The notes: generated by a model not told the origin, from the sequence alone. A DNA stretch of 64,000 nt from Burkholderiales bacterium (GCA_020248665.1 JADCHE010000043.1:1-64000), one strand, 5' to 3'. Positions 1 to 9,051 are shown, counted from the stretch's first letter. Numbers and translations are program-made.

Positions 1-149
1 CCGACGGCGTGGCGGCCCGGGGCCGGCGGCGCCGGTCGCGCCCGGCGGCCCGCGCCGGCAGGCGTGCCGCGGACCGCATCGCGCCCCGGCTGCACGCGCC
101 GGCTCGGGCTACGATCGTGGTTCCACGCCCCCACCCACCGAGCCCCACG

Positions 150-1880
150 ATGGCCAAGACCCCCGAGTCCCTGCGCAGCGCCCGCTGGTTCGCCCCCGAC
201 GACCTGCGCTCGATGGGCCACCGATCCCGCTTCATGCAGATGGGCTACGGCCCGGCCGACTGGAAGGGCAAGCCGGTCATCGCGATCGTCAACACCTGGT
301 CCGACGTCAACCAGTGCCACACGCACTTCAAGCAGCGCGTCGAGGACGTCAAGCGCGGCGTGCTGCAGGCCGGCGGCTTCCCGCTCGAGCTGCCCGCGAT
401 CAGCCTGTCCGAGCCGATCGTCAAGCCGACGACGATGCTGTACCGCAACTTCCTCGCGATGGAGACCGAGGAGCTGCTGCGCAGCCACCCGATCGACGGT
501 GCGGTGCTGATGGGCGGCTGCGACAAGACCACGCCGGGCCTGCTGATGGGCGCGTTCTCGATGGGCCTGCCCTGCATCTACCTGCCCGCGGGCCCGATGC
601 TGCGGGGCAACTGGAAGGGCAAGGCGCTCGGCTCCGGCTCCGACGTCTGGAAGTACTGGGACGAGCGCCGCGCCGGCAACATCGACGCCGAGGGCTGGAC
701 CGAGGTCGAGGCCGGCATCGCGCGCAGCCACGGCACCTGCATGACGATGGGCACCGCGGCGACGATGATGGGCATCGCCGAGGCGATCGGCGCCACGCTG
801 CCGGGCGCGGCCGCGATCCCCGCTCCCGACGCGAACCACGTGCGGATGAGCGCCGAGTGCGGCCGGCGCATCGTGCAGATGGTCTGGGACGACCTGACGC
901 CGGCCCGGCTGCTCACCCGCGACAACTTCCTCAACGGCATCACCGCCGCGATGGCGATGGGCTGCTCGACCAACGCGATCATCCACGTGGTCGCGATGTC
1001 GCGCCGCGCCGGCCACCCGGTCACGCTCGACGACTTCGACGCGGCGAGCCGCAGGGTGCCGGTGCTCGCCAACATCCGGCCCTCGGGCGACACGTACCTG
1101 ATGGAGGACTTCTACTACGCGGGCGGCATGCCGGCGCTGCTCAAGCGCATCGAGGGCCACCTGCACCGCGACGCGATGACCGTCAACGGGCGCACGATCG
1201 GCGAGAACGTCGCGAACGCGCAGACCTACAACGACGAGGTGATCCGCCCGCTGGACAGGCCGATCTACGCCGAGGGGGCGCTCGCGGTGCTGCGCGGCAA
1301 CCTCGCGCCGAACGGCGTCGTCATCAAGCCCAGCGCGTGCGCGCCGCGGCTCCTGAAGCACACCGGCCGCGCGATCGTCTTCGACGACTACCCGTCGATG
1401 AAGAAGGCGGTGGAGGATCCGGCCCTCGACGTGACCGCCGACGACATCCTCGTGCTGCGCAACGCCGGTCCGCTCGGCGGTCCCGGCATGCCCGAGTGGG
1501 GGATGCTGCCCATCCCGGTGAAGCTCGTGCGGCAGGGCGTGCGCGACATGCTGCGGCTGTCGGACGCGCGGATGAGCGGCACCAGCTACGGCGCATGCAT
1601 GCTGCACTGCTCGCCCGAGGCCTACGTCGGCGGCCCGCTCGCGCTGGTGCGCACCGGCGACCTGATCTCGGTCGACGTGCCCGCGCGCCGCATCCAACTC
1701 GAGGTGGGCGACGACGAACTCGCCGCGCGCCGCGCCGCGTGGACGCCGCCGCCGAGGCGCTTCGAGCGCGGCTACGGCTGGATGTTCTCGCGCCACATCC
1801 TGCAAGCCGACCAGGGCTGCGACTTCGACTTCCTCGAGACCGACTTCGGCGCGCCGGTCGCCGAGCCGGACATCTTCTGA
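150..1880 (+). CDS. IlvD/Edd-family sugar-acid dehydratase (L-arabinonate dehydratase-like)
   Basis: This 576-residue protein belongs to the IlvD/Edd family of [2Fe-2S] dehydratases, which remove water from sugar acids or dihydroxy-acids to give 2-keto-3-deoxy acids in the cytoplasm. Visible marks are C56 in DVNQCHTH, C124 in GGCDKTTPG and C197 in HGTCMTMG, spaced like the three cluster cysteines of Rhizobium L-arabinonate dehydratase, and the serine in ARMSGTSYG near residue 476 where the catalytic serine lies. The length (about 580) fits the sugar-acid branch rather than Edd. The ATG at 150 was chosen because homology begins there; the frame is open further upstream but that part is Arg/Ala-rich shadow. 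The RraA-like gene starts ten bases after the stop, so the two are probably co-transcribed. Branched-chain DHAD activity is less likely. The exact substrate is not readable from sequence. Confidence 0.88.
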   Translation: MAKTPESLRSARWFAPDDLRSMGHRSRFMQMGYGPADWKGKPVIAIVNTWSDVNQCHTHFKQRVEDVKRGVLQAGGFPLELPAISLSEPIVKPTTMLYRNFLAMETEELLRSHPIDGAVLMGGCDKTTPGLLMGAFSMGLPCIYLPAGPMLRGNWKGKALGSGSDVWKYWDERRAGNIDAEGWTEVEAGIARSHGTCMTMGTAATMMGIAEAIGATLPGAAAIPAPDANHVRMSAECGRRIVQMVWDDLTPARLLTRDNFLNGITAAMAMGCSTNAIIHVVAMSRRAGHPVTLDDFDAASRRVPVLANIRPSGDTYLMEDFYYAGGMPALLKRIEGHLHRDAMTVNGRTIGENVANAQTYNDEVIRPLDRPIYAEGALAVLRGNLAPNGVVIKPSACAPRLLKHTGRAIVFDDYPSMKKAVEDPALDVTADDILVLRNAGPLGGPGMPEWGMLPIPVKLVRQGVRDMLRLSDARMSGTSYGACMLHCSPEAYVGGPLALVRTGDLISVDVPARRIQLEVGDDELAARRAAWTPPPRRFERGYGWMFSRHILQADQGCDFDFLETDFGAPVAEPDIF

Positions 1881-1890
1881 GGTCCGCGCG

Positions 1891-2610
1891 ATGGCGTCCC
1901 TGAACCCCGAGACGAAGCGCAAGCTCGCCGGCGTCAGCACCGCGACGCTGTGCACCGCGCTCTTCAAGCGCGGCCTGCGCAACCAGTTCATCCAGGACGT
2001 GCGGCCGCTGAACCCGGGCCTGCCGAACATGGTCGGCCCGGCGTTCACGCTGCGCTACATCCCGGCGCGCGAGGACCTGAACCCGATCACCGTCTTCCAG
2101 GACCGCGGCCATCCGCAGAGGAAGGCGGTCGAGACCTGCCCCGAGGGCGCGGTATTCGTCATCGACAGCCGCAAGGACCCGCGCGCCGCGTCCGCCGGCT
2201 CGATCCTGGTGTCGCGGCTGATGAAGCGCGGCGTCGCCGGCGTCGTCACCGACGGCGGCTTCCGGGACGCGCCCGAGATCGCGCGGCTGCCCTTCCCCGC
2301 CTACCACAACCGCCCGAGCGCGCCGACCAACCTGACGCTGCACCAGGCGCTCGACATCGACGTGCCGATCGGCTGCGGCGACGTCGCGGTCTGGCCCGGC
2401 GACATCGTCGTCGGCGACGCCGAGGGCGTCGTCGTGATCCCGGCGGGGATCGCCGACGAGGTCGCCGCCGAGGCGCACGAGATGACCGTGTTCGAGGACT
2501 TCGTGACCGAGAAGGTGCTGCAGGGCCGCTCGATCCTGGGGCTGTACCCGGCCACCGACGAGGCGGTGCGTGCCGAGTACGCCGCCTGGCGCAGCACGAA
2601 CGGACGCTGA
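1891..2610 (+). CDS. RraA-family protein (HMG/CHA aldolase-like)
   Basis: A 239-residue member of the RraA/HMG-aldolase family. Despite the name of the family (inhibitors of RNase E), many such proteins are metal-dependent class II aldolases or decarboxylases acting on 4-hydroxy-2-oxo acids. The family metal and substrate motif is visible as VVTDGGFRDAPE, with D121, R125 and D126, as is the late GDxVVGDAEGVVVIP stretch. The gene lies directly behind a sugar-acid dehydratase in the same direction. That suggests it cleaves or processes the keto-acid product, although a regulatory role cannot be excluded. The start ATG follows the upstream stop by ten bases. Family assignment is firm; the reaction is inferred from position. 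Confidence 0.82.
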   Translation: MASLNPETKRKLAGVSTATLCTALFKRGLRNQFIQDVRPLNPGLPNMVGPAFTLRYIPAREDLNPITVFQDRGHPQRKAVETCPEGAVFVIDSRKDPRAASAGSILVSRLMKRGVAGVVTDGGFRDAPEIARLPFPAYHNRPSAPTNLTLHQALDIDVPIGCGDVAVWPGDIVVGDAEGVVVIPAGIADEVAAEAHEMTVFEDFVTEKVLQGRSILGLYPATDEAVRAEYAAWRSTNGR

Positions 2611-2643
2611 GCGCGGCGCCGGAACGCCGGCCGGCGCCCCGCG

Positions 2644-3657
2644 TCACTCCGGCTTGATGCCCGCCGTGCGGATCACCTTCGTCCAGCGCGCCTTCTCGGC
2701 CTTCACGAACGGCGCGTAGTGCTGGCGCCCCTGCGGCGGGATGACGAAGCCGTTGCCCTCCATCCGCGCCCTGATCGCGGGCGAGCCCATCACCTCCTTC
2801 ATCGCGGCCTCGAGCTTGGCGACGATCGGCTCGGGCGTGCCCTTCGGGAACGACAGCCCCGACCACGACAGCGCCTCGAAGTCCGGGTACCCCGACTCGG
2901 CGAGCGTCGGCACGTCCGGATACAGCGGGTTGCGCTGCAGGCTGGTGACCGCGATCGCACGCAGCTTGCCGGCCTTCACGTGCGGCAGCGCGACGTCCTG
3001 GTTGATGAACATCATCGGGATCTCGTTGCCGAGGATCGCGGTCATCATCGGGCCGCCGCCGCGGTACGGGATGCCGACCATCGCGAGTGGCTGGCAGGCG
3101 CCGGCCTTGCCGCCGGCGGCCGCGCACGCGGTCTGCTTGAACAGCTCCATCGCCATGTGGCCCGAGGCCGCGTGCGTGAAGCCGTAGTCGAGCTTGCCCG
3201 GGTTCGCGCGGGCGAAGTCGACCACGTCCTTCACCGTGCGGAACGGCGTCTGCGGGTTCACGACCAGCACGTTCGGACCCGAGTGGATCTGCGAGACGTG
3301 GACGAAGTCGGTGTCCGAGTCGTACTTCAGGTTCGGGTCGAGGCCGTGCGCGACCGCGCTCTGGCCGACGCCGGTCTGCACGATGGTGTATCCGTCGGGC
3401 GCCGCCCGCGCGCCGCGCTCGGTGCCGATCACGCCGCCGGCGCCGCCGAGGTTCTCGACGACGATCGGCTGCTTCAGCACCTTCGAGAGCTCGTCGGCGG
3501 CCATCCGGCCCAGCACGTCGCTGGTGCCGCCCGGCGGGAACGGGACGATCAGCCTGACCGGCTTCGTCGGCCAGTCGGTCTGGGCGGTCGCGGTCGCGGG
3601 CAGTGCCGCGCCGATCGCGAATGCGGCGAACACCGCCGTCAGGCGTCTTCTTTCCAT
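2644..3657 (-). CDS. Bug-family tripartite tricarboxylate transporter substrate-binding protein
   Basis: A 337-residue periplasmic solute-binding protein of the Bug (TctC) family, which captures carboxylates for TctAB permeases. The N-terminus is a signal peptide (MERRRLTAVFAAFAIG, then a hydrophobic stretch ending ATAQ). The hallmark Bug segment follows: WPTKPVRLIVPFPPGG, then VVENLGGAGGVIGT. The start is fixed by a strong GGAGGAGA ribosome site just upstream of the ATG. No tctA or tctB gene lies nearby, which is common for Bug proteins in Bordetella-like bacteria. The gene converges on the dehydratase/RraA pair with only a 33-bp gap. A link to the sugar acid handled by that pair is plausible but unproven. 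Confidence 0.9.
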   Translation of the reverse strand: MERRRLTAVFAAFAIGAALPATATAQTDWPTKPVRLIVPFPPGGTSDVLGRMAADELSKVLKQPIVVENLGGAGGVIGTERGARAAPDGYTIVQTGVGQSAVAHGLDPNLKYDSDTDFVHVSQIHSGPNVLVVNPQTPFRTVKDVVDFARANPGKLDYGFTHAASGHMAMELFKQTACAAAGGKAGACQPLAMVGIPYRGGGPMMTAILGNEIPMMFINQDVALPHVKAGKLRAIAVTSLQRNPLYPDVPTLAESGYPDFEALSWSGLSFPKGTPEPIVAKLEAAMKEVMGSPAIRARMEGNGFVIPPQGRQHYAPFVKAEKARWTKVIRTAGIKPE

Positions 3658-3733
3658 GGTGTCTCCTCCCTGCGGGGCGTGCGCCCTGTGCGCGCATGTT
3701 ACCGGCAACACTGCCGGGCGCCCCCCGCGACCT

Positions 3734-5677
3734 TCAGGCGCCCCGCGCGAGCGGCGACTCGAACATGCAGTAGACCTTGCCCTCGGCGAGCGGCAGGTGG
3801 CTCGGCACGCGTTCGCCGGGCAGCGCACGCGCGGCCGGATCGCGTCCGGCGTCGAGCTCGGCGCACGCGGCGAGCATCGCCGAGGCAGCAGGCGCGTCGG
3901 CGACGTACTCGAACCAGACGAGCGCCTCCTGCAGCGCCGCTCGTGCCTCCGCACGCTCGTGACGCCGGAGGTGGATCCATGCGAGCTGAACGAGGTCGTG
4001 GCCCAGCGCGTGCGCATAGTTGATCGCACGATCGACGTCGATCGCCTGCCGGAGCGCGTCGAGCGCCTGCGCCGTGTCGCCGTCGGCCATGCTGCGCGCC
4101 GCGAGGGCCTGCAGCGCGCGCGATTCCATCGTGCGCTCGCCGACGCGCCGCGCGAGCGCGAGCGCCGCCTCGTACTCGCGACGCGCGCCGGCGGCGTCGC
4201 CCAGCCCGAGCCGGGCGTGCGCGCTGCCGAACCGCGTCAGGATCTCGCCGACGGCGCGCCCGGCCGACCAGTGCAGCGCGAGCGCCTGTTCGTACATCTC
4301 GAGCGCGCGACGGGTGCTGCCGAGCTCGCGGTGCAGTTCGGCGAGGTTGTGCAGCGCACTCGCCTCGCCCGCGACGTCACCGATCGCACGGTGCATCGCG
4401 AGCGCATCGTGCCCGTGATCGAGCGCCTCGGCGACAGATCCGCCCCGCCACGCGACGAACCCGAGCTCCCGCTTCGCCTCGGCCTCGCCGGGGCGGTCGC
4501 CGAGCGCGCGGAAGATCCGCAGCGCCTCCTGAGCGGCGTCGTGCGCACGGCCGTGCTCGCCGACGTACGCGCATGCGTTCGCCCGCCGAAGCAACCCCGT
4601 CGCGCGCCGCGCCGGGTCCCCCGCGGCGTCGGCGAGGGCGAGCAGCGCGTCGATCGCCTCCAGTTGCTCGACCCGACGCCCCAGGCGGTCGAGCAGCCCT
4701 TCCTTGCGCAGCATCGCGTCGCACCGCAGCGCCGCGGCCTGCGGGCCGGCGTCGCGCATCGCCGACAGCGCACGCTCGACGAGGTCCAGCGCCGGGCCGA
4801 ACGCGTGGACCCGCTCGGCCGCGCGCGAGGCGCGCAGCAGCGCCTCCGCGGCGGCCGGCGAGCGTCGGTTGGTGGCCGTCGACGTCGCATCGCGGTCCGG
4901 CTCGACCCGGGCGCCCGGCGCCGGTGCGGGGCGCGGGCCCGCGATCGCATCGCGAAGCGCACGGCGCAACGCCACGCTCGCCGCGGTGGGCTCGGCCCCG
5001 AGCTCGGTGTGCAGCGCCTCGACCAGCCGCCCCCATTCGGTCTCGAGCGCGCCGGAGTCCTGGCGCGCGGCGTGCGCACGCATCAGGTGCCGCGACGCGA
5101 CCTCGTCGGTCGGACCGAGGGCACGCATCCGGCCGGCGTGGCGGAGCACCGCGTCGTGGTCGCCTCGCGCAGACGCGTCGGTCGCGAGCCGGTCGAGGTT
5201 GTGCACCGCGATCGAGTGCAACCGCTCGCGAACGGCCGAGAGCCATTCGGCGAAACCCGGGCAATCATCGACGTTCCGGCCGTCGAGCAGCGGGCCGCGG
5301 TACGCGTCGGCGGCGGCGCGCCAACGCTCGATCGAGGCGCTCGCGACGTCGTCCTCGAAGCAGTGGACGTCGACGACCGCGCCGGCGCTGGGCACGAACC
5401 TGACGAGCTCGCCGTCGATCGCGAGCCGGCCCGCAAGCGCTCCGTCGCCGAGCGCGCGCAGCGCGTGCAGCGACTGGCGCAGGCTGTGACGCGCGGCGGC
5501 GGCGGCGTCCGCGGGCCACAGCAGCGCCGCGAGCTTGGATCGCGCGTGCGGTCGGGCGTGCTCGACCGCGAGGTAGGCGAGCAGCGCGAGGGTCTTGGTC
5601 GACCGGGTGCGCAACTCCAGGCCCCCTCGCGAGAGGGTGCCGGCGCCGAGCAGCTCGATGCACAAGGTCCGGTCCAC
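3734..5677 (-). CDS. SARP/BTAD-type transcriptional activator with TPR repeats
   Basis: About 647 residues from a GTG at 5677 that is preceded by GGAAGGG. Residues 1-105 form an OmpR-like winged helix of SARP type, with the recognisable LLAYLAVEHARPHARSKLAALLWP segment split by the usual turn. A bacterial transcriptional activation (BTAD) helical region follows to about 240. The rest is a long run of TPR-like A/L/R-rich helical repeats (for example ALHNLAELHRELGSTRRALEMYEQAL). Such proteins are cytoplasmic regulators whose TPR part senses a ligand or partner. No NB-ARC ATPase motif was seen, so this is a short, ATPase-free form. The frame stays open to 5794, but that would run into the divergent osmC-like gene, so the internal GTG is preferred. 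Its likely targets are the divergent OsmC/LuxR genes, starting 107 bp away. Confidence 0.8.
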   Translation of the reverse strand: MDRTLCIELLGAGTLSRGGLELRTRSTKTLALLAYLAVEHARPHARSKLAALLWPADAAAAARHSLRQSLHALRALGDGALAGRLAIDGELVRFVPSAGAVVDVHCFEDDVASASIERWRAAADAYRGPLLDGRNVDDCPGFAEWLSAVRERLHSIAVHNLDRLATDASARGDHDAVLRHAGRMRALGPTDEVASRHLMRAHAARQDSGALETEWGRLVEALHTELGAEPTAASVALRRALRDAIAGPRPAPAPGARVEPDRDATSTATNRRSPAAAEALLRASRAAERVHAFGPALDLVERALSAMRDAGPQAAALRCDAMLRKEGLLDRLGRRVEQLEAIDALLALADAAGDPARRATGLLRRANACAYVGEHGRAHDAAQEALRIFRALGDRPGEAEAKRELGFVAWRGGSVAEALDHGHDALAMHRAIGDVAGEASALHNLAELHRELGSTRRALEMYEQALALHWSAGRAVGEILTRFGSAHARLGLGDAAGARREYEAALALARRVGERTMESRALQALAARSMADGDTAQALDALRQAIDVDRAINYAHALGHDLVQLAWIHLRRHERAEARAALQEALVWFEYVADAPAASAMLAACAELDAGRDPAARALPGERVPSHLPLAEGKVYCMFESPLARGA

Positions 5678-5784
5678 AAGCCCTTCCGGATGTGTCGTGA
5701 CGATACGGTGACGGCCCGATCGTAGAACATCGTCCGGTACCTGCGCCCATCCTTCCTCGCGAACCCCTCCCAAGGAGCGACCTC

Positions 5785-6222
5785 GTGAACGCACCCGCCC
5801 TGGCCACCTCGGCCGCCGCCTGCAGACTGTCCAACGAGCCCGGACGGGCGATCCTGACCGTGCGCGGCCGGCACATCGTCACGGACTCCCCGCCGCCGCT
5901 CGGTGGCCCGAACGAATCGCCGAACCCGGCCGAGCTGATGCTCGGCGCACTAGGAGCCTGCGGCACCTTCGTCTTCGAGCGCTTCGCGCAGGAGCAGGGC
6001 ATCGCGCTGCGTGGCGTGTCCGTGACGGTCGCGGGCGACTTCGACCCGCGTGGCGTCTGCGGCGAGGCCGTCGACCCCAGGTTCCAGGCGATCCGCGTCC
6101 AGGTCGCGCTCGACGGCCCCGACGACACGCAGAAGCCCGCGTTCCTCGACGCGTTCCGCACCCGCTGCCCGCTCTTCACGACACTGTCCCGGTCCGTCCC
6201 GGTCGAACTGAGCCTCGCGTGA
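5785..6222 (+). CDS. OsmC/Ohr-family protein
   Basis: A 145-residue OsmC-fold protein. The family reduces organic or fatty-acid hydroperoxides using two cysteines, with dihydrolipoyl or thiol donors. Both are present: C59 in GALGACGTFVFERF and C128 in FRTRCPLF, along with the conserved NPAELMLGALG helix. It starts at a GTG (5785) with AAGGAG eight bases upstream. Its last bases overlap the next gene as GTGA, so translation of the LuxR-type regulator is probably coupled to it. It is divergent from the BTAD-TPR activator. The protein is slightly short compared with OsmC and closer to the YhfA-like branch, so peroxidase activity is likely but its substrate is not known. Confidence 0.85.
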   Translation: MNAPALATSAAACRLSNEPGRAILTVRGRHIVTDSPPPLGGPNESPNPAELMLGALGACGTFVFERFAQEQGIALRGVSVTVAGDFDPRGVCGEAVDPRFQAIRVQVALDGPDDTQKPAFLDAFRTRCPLFTTLSRSVPVELSLA

Positions 6223-6842
6223 ACGGCGTCGCGTTCCCGGCGGCCGGCCCGGCTCGCGGCCCGCTCGCCGAGCCGCGGCCCGCGGCGTACGCGGTCGATG
6301 TCGCCGCGCTGCTCGACGTCACGGCGAGCGGCGTGCTGGTCGTCGACGGCCACGCCCGGCTGCTCTATTCGAATGCGGCGGCAGCGCGGTCGCTGGCGCG
6401 CGGCGACGCGGGCCTGTCGGCTACCGGCGGGACCGTGGTGCCCACGGCGCCGCATGCGCAGGCGAGATGGCGCACGGCGCTGCGCCACGCCGAGGCCGGC
6501 GGGACGCTCGCGCTGCGCCTCGACGGTCCGGATGCCGCGGCCTGCGTGTCGCTCGGCCCCGCGCCCGGTCGGCTTGGCGTTCTGTGCGCGCTGCCGGCAA
6601 TGCCCGAACGCGTGGCGTCGACGCTTCGGGCCTACGCCGTCGCGTACGGCCTGACCCGTGCCGAGGCCGAGGTGCTCCAGGCTCTCGTCGCCGGCGGTGC
6701 CGTGAAGGCGATCGCGCGCCGTCGCGGTGCCTCGGAAAGCACGGTGCGCGCGCAGGTGCGCTCGATGCTCGCGAAGACCGGGCACGCCGGACTGCGCGCG
6801 CTGGCGATCGACGCGCTGCGCAGCGCGCCGCTGCCGCTCTAG
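6219..6842 (+). CDS. PAS-like sensor domain plus LuxR-type HTH regulator
   Basis: A 207-residue one-component regulator beginning with GTG inside the GTGA overlap with the OsmC-like gene. Residues about 28-130 look like a PAS domain (LLDVTASGVLVVDGHARLLYSNAAA), and the C-terminal 65 residues are a LuxR/GerE helix-turn-helix (YGLTRAEAEVLQALVAGGAVKAIARRRGASESTVRAQVRSM split across helices). There is no transmembrane segment and no receiver aspartate, so a small ligand or redox signal is expected in the PAS pocket. The coupled expression with an OsmC-type peroxidase suggests a sensing role in peroxide stress; this is inference. It converges on the flavin monooxygenase gene with a 22-bp gap. Confidence 0.78.
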   Translation: MNGVAFPAAGPARGPLAEPRPAAYAVDVAALLDVTASGVLVVDGHARLLYSNAAAARSLARGDAGLSATGGTVVPTAPHAQARWRTALRHAEAGGTLALRLDGPDAAACVSLGPAPGRLGVLCALPAMPERVASTLRAYAVAYGLTRAEAEVLQALVAGGAVKAIARRRGASESTVRAQVRSMLAKTGHAGLRALAIDALRSAPLPL

Positions 6843-6864
6843 GGCCGCGGAGCGGCGGCGCCGC

Positions 6865-8166
6865 TCAGGACGACCGCGCGCCCGCCCCCCGCGGCCACAG
6901 CCTCGGCCGCGACGCCATCGCCTCCAGCGCCTCGCGCTCGAAGCCCGCGATGCGCCGGTAGCCGAGGGTCACCGCCTCGATCGTCGCCGCATCGAGCAGC
7001 GGCTCGCCATCCGGCACCGGGCCCGCGGCGAGCCGCGCGTCGGCGAGCTGCAGCAGCTTCTCCGGGCCGCGCTCGCGGTTCGCGAGCACCACCGCGTTCG
7101 CGGCCGCGAGCCTGCGCGCCTGGTAGTCGAGCAGCGCCTCGGGCAGCGCGCGCGGCCGCGCGGCGATGCACTCGGCGATCGCCTCGGCGTCGAGCAGCGC
7201 CTGCGACGAGCCGTTCGCGCCGATCGGGTACATCGGGTGCGCGGCGTCCCCGACCAGCGCGATGCGGCCGTCGACCCACGCGTCGATCGGATCGCGGTCG
7301 GCCATCGGGTACGACAGGCAGACCTCGGCGGCGCGGATCAGCGCGGGCACGTCGGCGAAGTCGAAGCGCATCCCCTCGAACCGGGCCGCCGCGGCCTCGC
7401 GATCGACCGGGCGGTTCCAGTCGCCGACCGGCGCGTCCGCACCGAACCGCTCGCCGATCTCGGCGACCCAGTTCAGCAGCTGCAGCCCGTCGCGGCGAGG
7501 CGGACGCACCGGGTAGAGCACCGCCTTGCGCTCGTGCACGCCGGCGATGACCATGGTGCGCCCGTCGAGCATCGGCTTGGCCCAGGTGAGGCCGCGGTAC
7601 ATCAGCACGCCCGAGCCGCGCGGCGGCCCTTCGCCCGGGCGCAGCAGCGCACGGACCGCGGACAGGATGCCGTCGGCGCCGATCACCGCCTCGGCGTCGA
7701 ACCGCAGCGTGCCGCCCTGGCGGCGGTCCTCGAACACCGCGTGCACGAAGTCGCCGCGCCGCTCCAGCCCGACGAGCCGCGCGCCGGTGCGCACCGCGTC
7801 CGCGCCGTGGCGCTCGAGCAGCGCCCGGTACAGCGCCGCCTGCAGGTTGCCGCGATGGATCGACAGCTGCGGGAACGGCAGGCCCGCGTGCCGGCCGCGC
7901 GGATCCGAGTGCACCAGGCGCCCGTCGCGCGCGCGGTACTCGATCGCCCGAGGCTCGATGGCGACGTCGGCGAGCGCGTCGGCGATCCCGAGCTCGGTCA
8001 GCACGCGCACGCCGTGCGGCAGCACGTTGATGCCGACGCCGAGCGGCACGAGCTCGCGTGCGGCCTCGGTCACCAGGCAATCGACGCCGCGCGCGCGCAG
8101 CCCGAGCGCGGTCGCGAGGCCGGCGATGCCGGCGCCGACGATCAGGACCGGCAGCGGGACGCTCAT
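6865..8166 (-). CDS. FAD-dependent monooxygenase (PhzS/salicylate hydroxylase-like)
   Basis: A 433-residue class A flavoprotein monooxygenase, which hydroxylates aromatic substrates using NAD(P)H and O2. The dinucleotide fingerprint VLIVGAGIAGLATAL is at the N-terminus. The DG motif lies at GADGILSAVR, and the second FAD motif is GDAAHPMYPIGANGSSQALLDA. The GANGSSQA form and overall length resemble the 5-methylphenazine-1-carboxylate monooxygenase-like branch. No membrane segment or signal is present. The HpaI-type aldolase gene lies 46 bp upstream on the same strand, so the two could form an aromatic ring-hydroxylation and chain-cleavage pair, but no ring-cleavage dioxygenase is nearby. Substrate unknown. 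Confidence 0.88.
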   Translation of the reverse strand: MSVPLPVLIVGAGIAGLATALGLRARGVDCLVTEAARELVPLGVGINVLPHGVRVLTELGIADALADVAIEPRAIEYRARDGRLVHSDPRGRHAGLPFPQLSIHRGNLQAALYRALLERHGADAVRTGARLVGLERRGDFVHAVFEDRRQGGTLRFDAEAVIGADGILSAVRALLRPGEGPPRGSGVLMYRGLTWAKPMLDGRTMVIAGVHERKAVLYPVRPPRRDGLQLLNWVAEIGERFGADAPVGDWNRPVDREAAAARFEGMRFDFADVPALIRAAEVCLSYPMADRDPIDAWVDGRIALVGDAAHPMYPIGANGSSQALLDAEAIAECIAARPRALPEALLDYQARRLAAANAVVLANRERGPEKLLQLADARLAAGPVPDGEPLLDAATIEAVTLGYRRIAGFEREALEAMASRPRLWPRGAGARSS

Positions 8167-8212
8167 GGTCGGCGGCGCGAGGACGGGCGCGCCCGTCCGT
8201 GCGCGACGGCGC

Positions 8213-8986
8213 TCAGGCGCGCGGTCCCTTGAATCGGGCGCACAGCGCGTCGGATGCCGCGGCGAGCAGCCCGGCGTCGGAGCCGACCGCGACGAACAGG
8301 CCGCCGAGCTCGAGGATCCGGCGCGAGTCCGCCTCGAGCGGCGTGAGGAACCCGGGCGCCCGGCCGGCCGCGCGGATGCGCTTCACCGCGTCCTCGATCC
8401 GCGGCCACACGTCCGGGTGGTGCTTCTCGCCGAGGTGGCCGAACGACGCGTGCAGGTCGGACGGCCCGATGAAGATGCCGTCGACGCCGTCGACCGCTGC
8501 GATCGCCTCGATCTGCTCGAGCGCCTGTTCGGTCTCGACCTGAAGCAGCACGCACAGCTCGCGCTCGCAGGTCTTCGCGTAGTCCTTGACGCGGCCCCAG
8601 CGCGTCGCGCGGGTGGTGCCGCCGACTCCGCGCACGCCACGCGGCGGATAGCGCACCGCCGCGACGGCGGCGCGCGCCTCCTCGGCGGTGTTGACCATCG
8701 GCACCAGGATCGACTGCGCGCCGATGTCGAGCACCCGCTTGATCAGCACCGTGTCGTTCCACGGCACGCGCACGACCGCGTGCGTCGGGTACGGCTGCAC
8801 CGCCTGCAGCTGCGCGACCAGCGACTCGAGGTCGTTCGGCGAGTGCTCCATGTCGAGCAGCAGCCAGTCGTAGCCGGCGGCGGCGATCAGTTCCACCGTG
8901 ACGTTCGTGGCGAGGCTCGACCACAGGCCGATCTGGGGGCGCCCGGCGGCCAGCGCGTGCTTGAACGGGTTGGCGGGGAGGTCCAT
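8213..8986 (-). CDS. HpcH/HpaI-type class II aldolase
   Basis: A 257-residue cytoplasmic aldolase of the HpcH/HpaI family, metal-dependent enzymes that split 4-hydroxy-2-oxo acids (for example 4-hydroxy-2-oxoheptanedioate, 2-keto-3-deoxyglucarate) to pyruvate or glyoxylate plus an aldehyde. Catalytic and metal positions are visible: DMEHS with H48, VRVPW with R73, QVET with E151 and IGPSDL with D177, in a TIM-barrel order. The length is normal. It shares a strand with the downstream flavin monooxygenase. It could also belong functionally to the sugar-acid genes at either side (garL-like role); sequence alone does not decide. Confidence 0.88.
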   Translation of the reverse strand: MDLPANPFKHALAAGRPQIGLWSSLATNVTVELIAAAGYDWLLLDMEHSPNDLESLVAQLQAVQPYPTHAVVRVPWNDTVLIKRVLDIGAQSILVPMVNTAEEARAAVAAVRYPPRGVRGVGGTTRATRWGRVKDYAKTCERELCVLLQVETEQALEQIEAIAAVDGVDGIFIGPSDLHASFGHLGEKHHPDVWPRIEDAVKRIRAAGRAPGFLTPLEADSRRILELGGLFVAVGSDAGLLAAASDALCARFKGPRA

Positions 8987-9022
8987 CGCGGCGGTGGTCC
9001 GGTTGGGGGGATGGCGGCGATG

Positions 9023-9051
9023 TTACCCCTGCGGCCGCGCCGGCCTAGAAT
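9023..9051 (+). promoter_or_regulatory. Candidate sigma70-type promoter upstream of the Mpo1-like gene
   Basis: TTACCC (9023-9028) and TAGAAT (9046-9051) are separated by 17 bases and lie about 50 bases upstream of the TTG start at 9100. TAGAAT is an unusually AT-rich hexamer for this neighbourhood. The -35 half is weak, so this is a candidate only. Confidence 0.35.
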
